A DNA stretch of 64,000 bases from Apoda limacodes (lineage: Eukaryota > Arthropoda > Insecta > Lepidoptera > Limacodidae). The position numbers and the translations under genes were made by a program. Under the pieces are notes generated by a model. It was not told the DNA's origin, did no database searches, and saw only the letters and a list, made by a program, of their open reading frames with translations. Where the stretch lies: positions 67,001 through 131,000 of the forward strand of contig OX291553.1 of assembly GCA_946406115.1 (NCBI GenBank), in the 5' to 3' direction. Each line of letters begins with the position of its first letter. Within the stretch, counting starts at the first letter, position 1. Positions 51,846-63,177 of this stretch are shown piece after piece.

Positions 51846-53025
51846 AGAGTGCAAAATTAATGTGCGCGTTTCTGTTTTCCCATTCCACCAAGGACCCATG
51901 TGAATCCTTATATTAATAACCATAAGTTGCTTAAAATGGAAGCTCGCAGAAAACTGCACTTTTCGGTTTTATTGTTTGGTGTTACCAAAACACAAAAGCC
52001 AAGCTATTTGTATGAAAAACTATCGTGGGCCCGAGATAAAAACAAATATGAAACTCGTGCTTCTTCGTATTTAATCAATTGCCCACGACATAGGTCAGCA
52101 TCATTTAGAGGCAGTTTTAAATTCTCTGCAAGCCGATGCTGGAATGATTTACCACCGCCACTTCGAACTGCCAAATCTAAAACTGTTTTTATAAAAAACA
52201 TGAAAGCTTTCCTTCTTAAAGAGCAAGTACCTAATATACGCTAATATGTAATGGAGAAATATAGTTTAAAAATCTAGCTCACCTAATGTTTATTGGCTTG
52301 AGAATGGAAACTTTTCATTCATAATTATGTAAGTTTATGTCAATATATTATAAATTACCAATATAATAAATAATTCTAAGAATGAAAGGTTAAGTTATAG
52401 ATTAATATATTCTTCTTCTTTTTTCCAAATTGGAAATTCGTTCTTCTTCCAAAATGAGAACACTATTTATTGCCATGATCCGATTTTTTACGTTGCTTTC
52501 AGTCGAAAATGCGCAGTGCTTAAATAATAATGTGTAGTAATAGAAGGTATATAGTAAATAAAATAATGTTATAAATATAATTATAAGGAGATATTATGAT
52601 TAATATGTTGTATATTGAAAAGGTTAGTTTTAGTTTATCACATTTTTGTTTTTTTTTCTCTTATTTCTTTCTTTTTGTCTTAGGTTAAGTAGGGCGAAGG
52701 ATTATACTTATGCAGCTGTTTTTCTTTTCGTTTAATGTTAATTATTCATTGTGTATTCAAAATTGCAGTAAGTGTAGTGTAGTAATAATTATTAATTAAG
52801 TATCTTTTTATTTCCTATTGTCAAACGAGTCGCAAACGAAAGGTTCTCACTGAAAATCAGTGTTGTGACCATCTCACAGCGTAATGCTGAGTGAGAAACC
52901 TATTTGGCGCACAAGTCACTTTATGTAAATAGTGTTAAAATTAGTGTTAATTTCTTTTTTTTTCTGTTATTTATAGGATGTGTTGTCCAAATAAAATGTT
53001 TTTCTTTCTTCTTCTTTCTAGGGAA
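51846..53025 (+). mobile_element. CR1-type LINE 3' fragment inside LINE J
   Basis: LINE J reads RRALYSLE up to about 53030 and resumes at ERDVHKSSGPDG near 51845, so these 1.18 kb are inserted. The plus-strand content is a CR1-type ORF2 C-terminus (51900-52244) and an AT-rich 3' region with several aaataaa-like signals. No tail or duplication could be defined safely. The encoded tail differs from copies A-C, so it represents another subfamily. Confidence 0.75.
51900..52244 (+). pseudogene. CR1-type ORF2 C-terminal fragment
   Basis: 114 open codons: NPYINNHKLLKMEARRKLHF, VLLFGVTKTQKPSYLYEKLS, YETRASSYLINCPRHRSASF, RGSFKFSASRCWNDLPPPLR and KNMKAFLLKEQVPNIR. It corresponds to the ends of copies A-C (NILKMSFRREL ... 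AATKCWNNIPPP). It starts within the ORF, as expected of 5' truncation, and ends naturally at 52244. It encodes no catalytic residue. Confidence 0.85.
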
Positions 53026-54345
53026 TATAACGCCCGCCGGATCTCTCGCTGTGTTATAGAGATTTCCTGCATGGTCTTACCGTACCACAGTAAAGTAGGT
53101 GGTACAGCGCCTTCATCGTTCATATTCGAGTTGGAAGCAAAGAGACTTCCCAATAGATCGGCTTTCTCTTTTGCTCTATGGGCCAAGTCACCATCGGTCT
53201 TACGCAGTGGTGGTAAGCAAGCGACCAGAAAGCACGACTCACAGAAAGATAGCTCGCAAGTCGCCCACCTATTTTGCCGATGAATTGGAAATTGCTCTGG
53301 CAATTGCTTTCTTACTGAACCTCGAGGCTGCATTTAATTTGCGTTTTAACTCAGAAGTATTCGGATCCTTATTATGACGAGCCGTGGTCCAAGCCTCATA
53401 CGCAGTTTGCTTATGAATTTTAGCTTCTCTGCAAGACCTATTAAACCACGGTCGTTTTTTGACGCCGGCAACTACTCGCAGGTTAGGAATGAAACATTCC
53501 ATACCAGCGACGATTGTCTCAGTGACTGCGGCTGCGCAGACGTCAAGATCATCTGAGCTAAAGCAGAGCTCCATGGGTACGATGCATAAAATTCTCGCAA
53601 TCCATCCCAGTCTGCCGACTTATAGTGCCACACACGACGCCCATTAGTTGGCCCAGAAGGATCGGGTTGTGTGCATGACATTTGAGTCCAAACGAGACAG
53701 TGGTCCGAGGAGCCAAGAGGCGCATCCACTGAGACGGAGTATCCGTCCGGGCGTGTAGTCAGCAGAAGGTCCACTAAGGAGCTCGTATGGTCCTCTATAT
53801 CTGGTATTCTCGTTGGAGAAAGTACCAGCTAAGAGAAACCATAGGTCAGAGTAAATTCATGAGCAGATATCCCTGCATAGTTATTGGTTCGAGAACTGAG
53901 CCACTCACGATGGTGGGCGTTAAAGTCTCCCAAAATAATTAGTTCTGCTGTGGGACATTGCTCTGGAACTTTGTTAGGTGTCAAACTCAGGTGCGCGAAG
54001 AGTCGAGTTACGTCCGTGTCACCGCTATGAGACCTGTATAGGCACGCATGGATACGAGTGTGGCTGCCGTGATCTACGCGCACCCACAATTTCGACAGGT
54101 CCCTGTCTTCAAGACTATAAAGTCGGCGACAGCAGATATCCTCCCGGACGAATATACATACATCGGCACGACTCAAAAAATTGTTCTTGAGTTTGTAGAA
54201 AAAGAATGGTCGGCTGCGCAATCCCGACGTGATGGTGGACTGCGTTAAGATTTGCGTGTATACCCGTGATATTGTAAAAATCCACATTGTATGTGGATGG
54301 AGTAGCCGCTGTAAAAACTGTTTTCCTTTTCCTATTTCTGGCCAT
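53026..54345 (-). pseudogene. LINE J endonuclease and linker
   Basis: From the ATG at 54345 (MARNRKRKTVFTAATPSTYN) the frame passes FYNITGIHANLNAVHHHVG, then RADVCIFVREDICCRRLYSL, LWVRVDHGSHTRIHACLYRS, LIILGDFNAHHREWLSSRTN and VDLLLTTRPDGYSVSVDAPL with GSSDHCLVWTQ. These are the endonuclease motifs including GDFN and SDH. The linker follows: VKKRPWFNRSCREAKIHKQT, TSELKRKLNAASRFSKKAIA and ITQREIRRALYSLE. Frameshifts separate three pieces. The near-identical plus-strand copy K is at 63178-64000. Confidence 0.85.
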
Positions 54346-54360
54346 TTTATATAAAGTTAC

Positions 54361-54790
54361 TTAGACTAGGGATGAGGATTCACTGCACAGACAAAAGGTT
54401 AGAGGACAAAAGGTGCGGTACTAGAACTGCCAAAGCTCGGTACAGATAATACGGTTGCTGGAACGGCGGGCAGAAGGGCCCCTGATCACTCCGGTCTCCT
54501 TCTCCGGCACGACTACCACTTCAGAGACTTTACACAGGCTGCCGGATCAGCCTACCAGGGCGGAGCTTAAGTGATCCCTGGGTTCGGGAACCCGTTCAAC
54601 CTGCGGGCGGCCAGCAGTCAGCCGTTTCATCAGGTCTCCCTGACCGTCGAACCAGCACGCCGCGTCTACGCCGAGCAATGACAGCGATAAGCACCGCCGG
54701 TCCACCGCTGTCCGCGCAGCGAATCCTCAAAGAGAGCTCTGGCAACCTTACTCACTGCCAGGAACATAACACTACTCAATGTTAGTGTTA
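54361..54790 (-). other. GC-rich 5' leader, probably LINE J
   Basis: The stretch is markedly richer in GC than its surroundings, has no long ORF, and directly precedes the LINE J endonuclease ORF in element orientation. I interpret it as the 5' untranslated region. Where it ends (about 54790) is a guess. Confidence 0.5.
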
Positions 54791-54829
54791 TTGTGGCCGC
54801 GGTTTTCTGTAAGGTGGGTACTTCCCCAG

Positions 54830-54925
54830 TTCGGGCCGCTCATTCGAGCAAGTACTCGCTATGCCCCGCTTTATTTGTTCGGGCAGCTTATTCGAGCGAG
54901 TACTTGCAGTGCCCTACCTCTCTTA
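54830..54925. repeat. 48-bp tandem duplication
   Basis: Two units begin ttcgggc at 54830 and 54878, sharing gctcattcgagcaagtactc / gcttattcgagcgagtactt and gtgccc/atgcccc. The period is 48 bp with about eight differences. It lies between the LINE J leader and LINE M ORF1. Confidence 0.75.
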
Positions 54926-54929
54926 AAGA

Positions 54930-55440
54930 GTGTATACTATTAGCGCCGTTTGAGTTATTGGTAGGATTTGTAGCAAACTTGATCGAACTATATTTAGCTT
55001 GTTTTATGGTTTCTTTTCGTATGCAAGTCTCTTCATTATCTTCGATGTCTATGGGTAAAGCTGGCTGTAAGGTTTTACTTTTTTCACTGAGTTGGTCTGT
55101 GGAATCATGACATTCGTTGCTGTTTAACGTATTTATTTCATATACGTTTATTCTTCGTTTCTTAGTCCTAGTGCAAATACGTGTTAATTTTTATATTTTA
55201 AATTGTTGTTCATTTATTTTCTGTTGTAGGCTATGTATTTCACTACCCAAATTTTCGATTTCTACATGTGCGCTATTGAGCATCGTAGTTAATTCAATAT
55301 TCAGCTGTTTTAATTCCGTTATTTCATCACTGTCACGGGTTGACAAATCCGGTAAACTTCTTCTTGTAATGCTAGAGTCAAGTGATTGAGAAGAAGGGTC
55401 TTCGTCGTCTGAATATGTTCCTCTTATTTCTATATTTGAT
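54930..55440 (-). pseudogene. Jockey-type LINE M, ORF1 N-terminal part (coiled coil)
   Basis: The minus strand reads GTYSDDEDPSSQSLDSSITR, RSLPDLSTRDSDEITELKQL, NIELTTMLNSAHVEIENLGS and EIHSLQQKINEQQ, followed after a stop by a KKRRINVYEI and SLKEC-rich region. The middle is a clear coiled coil with leucine heptads. This is the N-terminal multimerisation part typical of lepidopteran Jockey-type ORF1 proteins and could belong to the family of LINE L (49476-49930). The C-terminal half and ORF2 are missing. Confidence 0.65.
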
Positions 55441-55965
55441 ATATTCTAAACCTTCTTTTGAGTATCCTCTTGTAACTTTAGTTGAAATTTATGTTTAGTT
55501 GTGGATTCAGATGAAATTATGTTAATTAATTAATGAATTGTTGGCAACGAATACAAACAAGTCCAAAGGTCAGCGTTCACTTTTATTTACACCTTATAAT
55601 TTGCACTGTAACCGTTTTTTAAGAATGTTTATATCAAAATATTACACTTTAATTTCACAAAGTTGTTAATAAATTATAAACGTTAAACCTTCAATCTTAT
55701 TGAAACTACATCGACACATAATCAGAAAATCGAAGTGATATTTATTAATCCGGTAAACTGTAGATTTGTTTCGTTTTACGTTTTTGTTAAAATCACTACT
55801 CAATTTTACACCGTGGAAGTCACTATCGATATTACACGTTATTTCAGGTATATTTCACATTTGACTTATATTTTCTTAAGCCAAAATACACATTCTATAT
55901 TTTGAAATAATTATTATATTCGTAACCGATGTAAGCTGTGACAGTAGCGCCACCACAGTTTTAAA
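55441..55965 (-). other. Probable LINE M 5' leader
   Basis: AT-rich non-coding sequence upstream (in element orientation) of the ORF1 coiled-coil frame and ending where BEL E begins. No motif can be supported. Confidence 0.35.
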
Positions 55966-55969
55966 TTGG

Positions 55970-58262
55970 CTTTGGCTGGGTGTGCCACGATTTGGCTGTC
56001 CGTCCATGCCGTGACGGAGTCAAATTAGACCCATTGACCGAAAGTGGAGAAGACATGGCTAAGGAGTCGTGTCAACAATGTAGCTCCTGATAACTCCAGC
56101 TTGGGGATCGTCAACTTGGTCCGCAAAGGTTCAACCTTACTCTTTGCAACCACCAGACTGACGCGGACATGACCATAGCTGTCAACGGTGAGGAGATAAA
56201 AGACAGCCGCATACCCAGATTCCGACGCGTCAGAGAAACCATGAAAACTGGCCCGATAACGACCTAGGGGTTAGATCGACCGAGGCACGGAGACATGTTG
56301 AACGTCCGAAAGTGTTTCATAAAAGCGTAGCCAGTAAGGCAACAAGTCTCCGGTCAACGGGTATCCCAGACGAGACCAGAAATCCAGAGCTCCTGTAGGA
56401 AACATTTGGCCCAAAAGACTACAGGAGCCACCCAACCATTGGGATCAAAAACCCGCACTACTGTGGACAGAACCAGACTCTTAGTCCACCTCTTCTTTGT
56501 GTCCGACGGTTCAACCGAGAAAGTAAAGATATCCTGAACTGGCCGATACTGAACTCCAAGGACCGCGATGGAGTCAGGATTTTCAGGATTCTGGAAGGGG
56601 TGGTGTTCCTGCTGATGTTCTGACGGCAAGTCTTCCAAGACAGCAGGGGGATTGGAAATCCATATCCTCAGTTCATAGCCACCTGCCCGTTACAAGGCGA
56701 TTAGCTCAACCCTCAGGACTAGCGCCTCCCCCACAGATGAAACACCCGTACAAATATCGTCCACGTAGGCGTCAGAAGGGAGGACAGCAGCTGCACGCGG
56801 GACATTCAGACGCTAACGATCAGCCAAATGTAGCAACGAGCGAATTGCTATAAACGGGCTCGACTTTAGCCCGTAGGTATTGGTGTCATAAACAACCAAT
56901 GGAGAGGCCGGATCGTCCCTTTACAAAATGAGATAAAACCGTCCATCTTCAGGGTGTATAATGACCTGACGGAACATTATCTTAATGTCAGCCATGAACA
57001 CAATCTGGTGGCGACTAAACCCAGTTAAGATGTCCGAGATGTCTAACTGAAGCTTTGGTCCCGACATCAGGAAGTCGTTCAAGGATACACCCGAAGATGT
57101 AGGCGCCGACCCATCGAACATCACCCGTATCCTACCATTTTTAAAGACGGCATGATGCGGAACAAAACAATGTTTGTTCTCAACAAAACAACTCGAACTG
57201 CGAAACCGACATGTGACCTAGAGATTGGTATTCGCGCATATACGTATTTTGTGCGGAATTCTCTTTCAAGACGCATCCGGCGCTCCATGGATAATAACCT
57301 TTTTTCGGCTATTTTACAGGAGTCACCCACGCGCGGACGAGGGGATAAGAAAGGCAGTCGAGTGAAAAACCGAACAGAATAAAGACGACCCGTATTGGCG
57401 AGAAAATACGACTCGCACTCGTCGTCGACTGGTCGAGTCCGTGACACCGGGGGGGAAGGCTCTTCAATTTCCCAAAAACGCTGAAGGGAGTCAGCGAGCG
57501 AGAGCCCCACCTACACCGACGAATCCGTAGACACCTGAGCGGCGAGAGAATGTGCTGGGCCCATAATAACAGATCCGAGTTCAGTCGGAACAGCGACCAA
57601 CCCACCTGGCTGGAGTAACATGGCCTTGTCCAAGCCAAACAACCCAAGGACATCAGCGCCAAGCAGAAGTTCCACAGAACCAGGTAGGTAGAACCTTTCA
57701 TCGGCCAACTGCAGACCGAACCCCCCACTCCAGAAATTCCATAACTCCGGGAACTTACCTGCAAGCGGAGACGCTTCACCGCTCACAGAGACATGAGACA
57801 CCCCTGAGTGCCTGAGTCCAAAATGACGGGCACAACTACACCAGGTCCGCGTGGTGAATGGACTAGAACCTGCGCGGTGGGCAAAACAGTTGTGACAGGT
57901 GATGGAGAGGCTGGTGAAACGGCTTCCATGAGGCGTTGGCCCGACCCGAGCGCCGTAATTGGCCCCGGGGCTCCTGTGGCTCATAATGCCCCACGCTAGA
58001 ACCCGTATAAGCATACGGGTCCCACGCGGGCACAAGTGGCTGCCGCGACGCGCGTGCCATCGGCGGCGTGCGATAGCCACTGGATCCCGCCCTCAACTCG
58101 CGAGTCCTTGGCTAGGTGCTCCCCCAAACAAAAATAACAGAGGCCTCGCCTCCGGATCAGAAATCGTTTTCGGGCCACCCCAGATTTTCTGAACTGGTGG
58201 CAATCCCGAATGGTGTGTCCCGGTTCTTAACACACCCCACATCGTTGAGTCTGTTCGAAAAC
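55970..58262 (-). pseudogene. BEL/Pao element E coding relic (same family as D)
   Basis: Minus-strand pieces follow Gag-Pol order: Gag end with a knuckle region (58178-57860), protease (near 57830), linker (LQLADERF, LLLGADVLGLFGLDKAMLLQ), the Pao N-terminal segment LADSLQRFWEIEEPSPPVSR and RT (DGSAPTSSGVSLNDFLMSGP, MADIKIMFRQVIIHPEDGRF). An intact DAYVDDICTG follows near 56750, then VARVFDPNGWVAPVVFWAKC and RNase H to VVAKSKVEPLRTKLTIPKLE near 56100. It keeps the RT box that D has lost but is full of frame shifts. Integrase is absent, cut off at about 55970. Confidence 0.85.
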
Positions 58263-58294
58263 TAGGCCGTACGTAGGCCTTAAGAAAAGTTTAA

Positions 58295-58400
58295 AGTTGA
58301 CATCAGTTGTTCGTGGATAACGTTTTGTGTGAAATTGTGTGTAGTATGTGTGTGTATGTGTCCGTGGTGTGTTTATTAGTTTCACTCACAAACAATAACT
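58295..58400 (-). repeat. Partial LTR relative of BEL D
   Basis: Segments such as gacatcagttgttcg, gtgtgtagtatgtgtgtgta and gttt-cactcacaaacaataac correspond, with many differences, to the D LTR (gcgtcagatgttttt, tatgtagtgtgtatgtgaat, gttcactataactat). It abuts the Gag end of BEL E, so the 5' part of Gag and the leader have been deleted. Confidence 0.55.
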
Positions 58401-58404
58401 CAAA

Positions 58405-60395
58405 TTTAAAATTCAAAATTCAAATAGTTTATTTCTCAAAAATAGGATACAATATCACTTTTTTGACGTCAGTATAATATGTAAGGAATTTATAAACTAT
58501 TACCGTTCAGGGGTGAAGAAACGGCGAAAGAAACTCTTCAGCTGTCGCGCTTTTCAATTTTAATAGTATAACGATTGGTACATTTCCAAATATAAGTACT
58601 ATGATAACAACATTTAAGTTAATCCCATGCGTTTTTATCTATAACATAGTCATTAGTTGAATAGTATGCTTTTTTGACAAGTTTCAACTTCAACTTTTTT
58701 AAATTCAATTTACATACTTCTGCAGGGATTTCGTTGTAAAAACGGACACATTGTCCTTTAAATGATTTATCAATTTTTTCAAGCCTTGTGTGGATCAGAG
58801 CCAGTTTGTGTCTATTTCTTATATTGCGATTATGAACATCACTTTTTTTTAAAAAAAGATTAATATTCTTATGAATATACATTAAATTATGAAATATATA
58901 TTGACCAGGTTAAATTAGTATATTGATCTCTTTAAATTTATCCCTTAAAGAGTGTCTGTTAGATAAATTGTATATTGCTCGAATAGACCTCTTCTGCAGT
59001 CCAAATATTGTCTGTATATCAGCTGCGTGTCCCCATAATAGGATACCATAACAAATCACGCTATGAAAGTAGCTAAAGTATACTTGCCGGGCTGTGGCTT
59101 CGTCTATAAGTTGACGAATCTTTTTAACCGCAAAAGCTGCAGAATTAATTCTATTTGCCAATCCAGCTATGTGTGGGCCCCATTGAAGTTTTGCATCTAA
59201 AGTAACGCCTAAGAATACAGAGCTATCTACAACATCTGATTGCTCCCCATTTATAAGTACAATGGTTTTTACTTGGCTAACATTTGGCGTTAAGAATTTA
59301 ATAAATTTAGTTTTCTTACTGTTTAAAAGCAAATTATTCATATTGAACCAGTGGACAACTTAAGTCAGACAGTTGTTTACATTATCTAGAACTGTTTCGA
59401 GTCTTTTAACTCTAAATAAAAGTGATGTGTCATCTGCGAACAACACTATCTCGTGATTATTTTTAACGACCTACGGCAGATCATTAATGTATATAAGAAA
59501 TATGAATGGTCCCAGGATGGAGCCCTGTGGAACGCCCATTTTAATTTTAGATCCAGGGGCGCGCTTCCCATTTATATCAACTGTCTGAATCCTATTGTCC
59601 AGGTACGAGCTAATGAGTTTAATTGCAGTTCCTCTTATACCGTAGTGTTGCAATTTCCTAATTAGGGTTTCATGTTGGACGCAATCAAATACCTTGGATA
59701 GATCACAAAAAATACCCAAGGCATCCATTGAATCCTCCCAAGCATCAAATATGTTCTGAATAAGCTCAACGCCAGCGTTTTGTGAACCCAAACTGTTTGC
59801 AAGTCAGTTGTGAAGTAAAATGACTACTTATTCAATTTAAGATCAGTTGTTCAAAGATTTTACTGAAAACAGGTAGTATCGGGATAGGTCTAAAGCTAGG
59901 CAGGTCAGTAGTACCACCGGATTTAAATATAGGTATAATTTTACTGTATTTCATTAAATCAGGAAATACACCACAATCGATCTATTAAATATTATAGCTA
60001 GTTGGGGAGCAATCACAGAAATTATGGTTTTTGCTAAGGTAACTGAATGGCCCCTGAGGTTTGCTGTATTTTTATTTTTAGAGAATAAAATGCTTTGATA
60101 ACATCATTATGATTTACGTGTCTAAATTTAAATTATCTCATTTCTAAAAAAATTAAAAACAGTCCCATCACCTTTTAGACAATAATCAGTTTTATGAGAT
60201 TTTGATTTTCCAGTCTCAGCATTAATAATACTCCAAGTAGTTTTTATTTTATCATTACTATTTTTAATTTTTTCACTTAAAAAACGTGATTTTGCTATAC
60301 GATAGATGAATTTAAATAATTTAGAGTTTTTTTAACATAATCATTAAATTTCGCACTTATATTAAATTTTCTCATTTCACATTTTATCTGCACAC
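58405..60395 (-). pseudogene. Jockey-type LINE F RT relic
   Basis: Minus-strand order: linker remains (KFNDYVKKTL-like near 60350, TWSIINAETGKSKSHK-like near 60230), RT (GVELIQNIFDAWEDSMDALG, FCDLSKVFDCVQHETLIRKL, GVPQGSILGPFIFLIYINDL; 59471-59791) and an ADD-type stretch near 59420. The thumb follows (NNLLLNSKKTKFIKF, SSVFLGVTLDAKLQWGPH, FSYFHSVICYGILLWGHAAD), then the C-terminal NDYVIDKNAWD at 58619. The tail reads as aattc repeats at 58408-58430. Same family as 13013-14725. The endonuclease is missing. Stops and shifts interrupt it at three or more places. Confidence 0.85.
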
Positions 60396-61471
60396 ATTAT
60401 AAAAGGTATTGGCTTGTACTTATTTCACCGTTAACTAATTATATATTCAATACCTGCATAAGAGTAACTTTTTTTTATTTTGTATGCACTCGTTATTAAG
60501 AGTAAGGTGACATCCCTCGATAATATCCATCTATCCGTCTTTACAGATTCTAATTTAGCAAAAGGTGTTTTTGTAAGCCACCATACAGTTTTGTTTATGA
60601 AATGGTAGAAATTTAATGCATGAATGAACCTTATAATTACTATAATAAATTACAATTGAACTATTTGCACTTTTATTTCCAATTAGTTCAACTAATTTAA
60701 AAGTTGAAAAAAATGGACGAAAATCGTCCAATATGTTCAACTGGTTGAACAGAAAGTTGAACATATTGGACGTTATCCGGCGCCGGTGCACACAAAGGGC
60801 GCGGCGAATCCTAGCTTACCCGTCCCGCCGGTCCGACCGATGAGTCATGAATCTTTCCCGAACAGATACTGTATTTATGAAATAAAGAATGTGAATATAA
60901 ATAGTAAGTCAGATAGACATATCAATACCGACTCATGCTCTAACTCGAAATGTTACAGAATCACGGATGATTCATGTGTACGTACGTAAACTAAAAACAT
61001 AGAGGTTGAAGATGACATAGCAAAATTAACGTACAGAAATCGAACGGCACATAGTTTTCCGCGGCCGTAAACGGAAATAAACACTTCTTTAGCAGTAAGG
61101 TGCAGGAGATAACGTTTCGACTGTAGTTGAGATAGTGAGATTGGTTTTTTTCTCCTTCACTATAGGTGTTGAGGTACGGGTGTCCGGGAGGAGTTGATAG
61201 TCTTCCTCAGTAACCCGAGTATGAAGTCAGAGGCGGAAGAGCCTCCGGGAATTAATAGGGAGCCTCCTTGGACCCTTTATGGCAGGTGATTTTAAAATGT
61301 AAAATAAAAATAACAGAACAATGAATTAAAAAAGAAAACCTAAAGAAATATATATTGTGTTTTATTATTAAATTAAAAGCAATTTTCGCGTATTATATGA
61401 TTGCGTGCTTACAAATAAAAGTGCTTGAAGTGTGCCAGTGATTGTTAAGTAAGGATCACACGTACTTTAGG
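60396..61471. other. No gene recognised; contains a hairpin cluster
   Basis: AT-rich at first, then GC-richer from about 60770 (ccggcgccggtg) to 61270. ORFs here (for example 60786-60989) look like chance. The notable structure is the inverted-repeat cluster at 60713-60772. Confidence 0.4.
60713..60772. repeat. Overlapping perfect inverted repeats
   Basis: CGTCCAATATGTTCAAC (60725-60741) is followed after 14 nt by its exact reverse complement GTTGAACATATTGGACG (60756-60772). The left arm also pairs with an upstream TGGACGA (TGGACGA-aaa-TCGTCCA, 60714-60730). The two stems are therefore mutually exclusive. Confidence 0.85.
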
Positions 61472-61555
61472 TTTTTTTTATACCACTAAGGTAGCAATCA
61501 AGCTTACGGTCCGCCTGATGGTAAGCGGTCATCGTAGCTTATGGACGCTATTGGG
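61472..61555 (-). repeat. 5'-truncated 3' end of the LINE J family
   Basis: T run, then tataccactaaggtagcaat, cttacggtccgcctgatggt and aagcggtcatcgtagcttat; about 80 bp of the unit at 49977-50128 in the same (minus) orientation. Confidence 0.75.
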
Positions 61556-61599
61556 TATGATAAGCCAATACAAATGAACAAGCCTTTCTGATAACATAT

Positions 61600-62960
61600 A
61601 TCGCGAAAGTTACTTTTTATATATTTTTGGATCATTAACCGAGCGTAAGTTTTTTAAAAGACTTGTATTCAAAAAATGTGAAAGTGTAAGTGGCAATGGA
61701 TCAGAAACGACTTCACCTAGTATTCCTAATGGCCTCGAATTAAGTATTTCCTCAATCTGACACAGAACTGTCATAATTTCATCATAACATAATATCTGTG
61801 ACCCCACTTTAAAAGAATAAGTTTTGAATGATTCCACTGTGGCTTCTTAGCCTCCGTCAAAATAAAGAGCATTGGGTGGAATAATATCCCATTCAATGCG
61901 ATTCTTACCTAATTCCCTTTTAAAATATTTTGAATAAGAACAACTAATCAAAAACTGATAAGGCTAATTCAAATAGCCTTTGGCAGCTATGAAATTTGTA
62001 GCGTTGTCAGAATACAACCTATAAACCGGACCTTTTTGAGATAAAAATCTTTTAAAGGTGTTTAAAAAAATGTCAGCACTTAGGTCCAAAGCAACTTTTA
62101 CGTCTACTGCTCTTGTATACTTATGCCACACCATGTTAAAACATATATATAGGTTTTTTGGCTTTTTACTCCGCGTTTATTTATGGGAGTAGTTAACAAG
62201 GGCCCAGCGTAATCTAATCATGTGTGAGCGAAAAGCTTCGACATTTGAAGTCTACTCGCTGCCAAGTTTGAAGTCTACGCGCTGGCAAGTTTGAAGTCTA
62301 CGCGCTGCCAAGTTTGAAGTCTACTCGCTGGCAAGTTTGAAGTCTACACGCTGGCAAGTTTGAAGTCTACACGTTAGCAAGCTTGCTATTACGGGAGACT
62401 GGTTAGGCTTAGTACGCACTCGAAAACATGGAATTGAATCGTGAATTCTCGCACACACTATGCTCTGCGCTGCTTATATCCAGTTTTTTTATCTTAGCAG
62501 TATTTCTGAGCACTAACAGAGGCCCTGCATAACACGAGATGCGAAACATGATCGATAAAAAGAATAACAGTATGATCTTTGTCGGCTAATAAAATTGGAT
62601 TCTTAGATCAATTGTAAAATAACTGTTATGAAAGCGACCTCCAACACGTAGTATACCATCAACCAACAAGGGTCTTAGTTTACGAATGGATTTTTAATAT
62701 ATTCTGAGAAGTGAGCTTCTTCAACGGCACCAGTAATAGCTGATTCAGACTTTTTAAATCTTCAGAAATAATGTCCCCACGGGTTTTCAAACGCTTAACA
62801 AACCGAAGCACTTTTGTAACAATACGAAGTAAATTTGTCCAACATGACACTTCTCCGATAGTAAAAGTAAAACTGATTTTTACTTTTATGTACCTCTTGT
62901 ACTCGTGAAGGATAAAGTTTTAAGTTAAGTTATCCAAATTTTTGGAAGGCGTAAAAGGCT
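61600..62960 (-). pseudogene. BEL/Pao integrase relic N
   Basis: On the minus strand, through many frame breaks: LRPLLVDGILRVGGRFHNSY (near 62670), a zinc-region piece (RISCYAGPLLVL, near 62530), integrase core pieces (LSADIFLNTFKRFLSQKGPV, YSDNATNFIAAKGYL with the second catalytic Asp; 61990-62090, NRIEWDIIPPNALYFDGG near 61880). Then comes the C-terminal CYDEIMTVLCQIEEILNSRP and PLPLTLSHFLNTSLLKNL frame (61610-61837). The order fits a Pao integrase. A 23-bp minisatellite at 62247-62384 sits between the zinc region and the core. The family differs from both other BEL lineages here. Confidence 0.75.
62247..62384. repeat. 23-bp minisatellite, six units
   Basis: Units begin gaagtcta at 62247, 62270, 62293, 62316, 62339 and 62362, an exact 23-bp spacing. 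Variation is limited to c/g at the gctgcc/gctggc position and ct/cg/ca before cgc. It ends in ttagcaagcttg. Confidence 0.9.
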
Positions 62961-63177
62961 TAATTGGCTAATTTGTTGTATTCGTATTTGCACACAAGGG
63001 CCCAGTACCAATCTACAGTGGATGTTTAAGCAAATGTGCGGGCGTAAGGTCGCGTGAGAAGCAATCACTCGGATAAAAAAAAAAAGACGGGATGCACTCC
63101 GTGAGTGCCGAAAGAAGTGAAAACATACTAGCTATTTACTTCTCATCACTTTATATACATATTTGTTTATTATAAAT
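62961..63177. other. No recognisable feature
   Basis: Short AT-rich stretch with an A10 run near 63077, between the BEL relic and LINE K. Confidence 0.4.

Larger units (their letters stand above)
49977..54790 (-). mobile_element. Jockey-group LINE J (degenerate, two interruptions)
   Basis: Minus-strand order: 5' leader (54361-54790), endonuclease (53472-54345), linker (53026-53574), RT N-terminal part (51434-51845), RT middle (51190-51459), RT C-terminal part (50188-50855), and a 3' region ending in a T/A run at 49977-49990. It is interrupted at 51846-53025 by a plus-strand CR1-type fragment and at 50857-51189 by unassigned sequence. The 3' end is the source of the short repeats at 1994, 46356 and 61472. 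A close relative (K) enters at 63178 on the plus strand. Confidence 0.8.

Noticed and set aside
57980..58020. Hairpin acccgta...tacgggt, also in BEL D near 37911-37930
   Set aside because: A 7-bp stem inside conserved Gag coding sequence (AYTGSS region); explained by codon sequence, no sign of function.
60786..60989. 67-codon plus-strand ORF starting MHTKGAANPSLPVPPVRPMS
   Set aside because: Proline-rich only because of a GC-rich start; no homologue or context supports it.
62247..62384. Possible CRISPR-like array
   Set aside because: The 23-bp units are directly adjacent with no unique spacers, and the context is an insect retroelement; it is a minisatellite.
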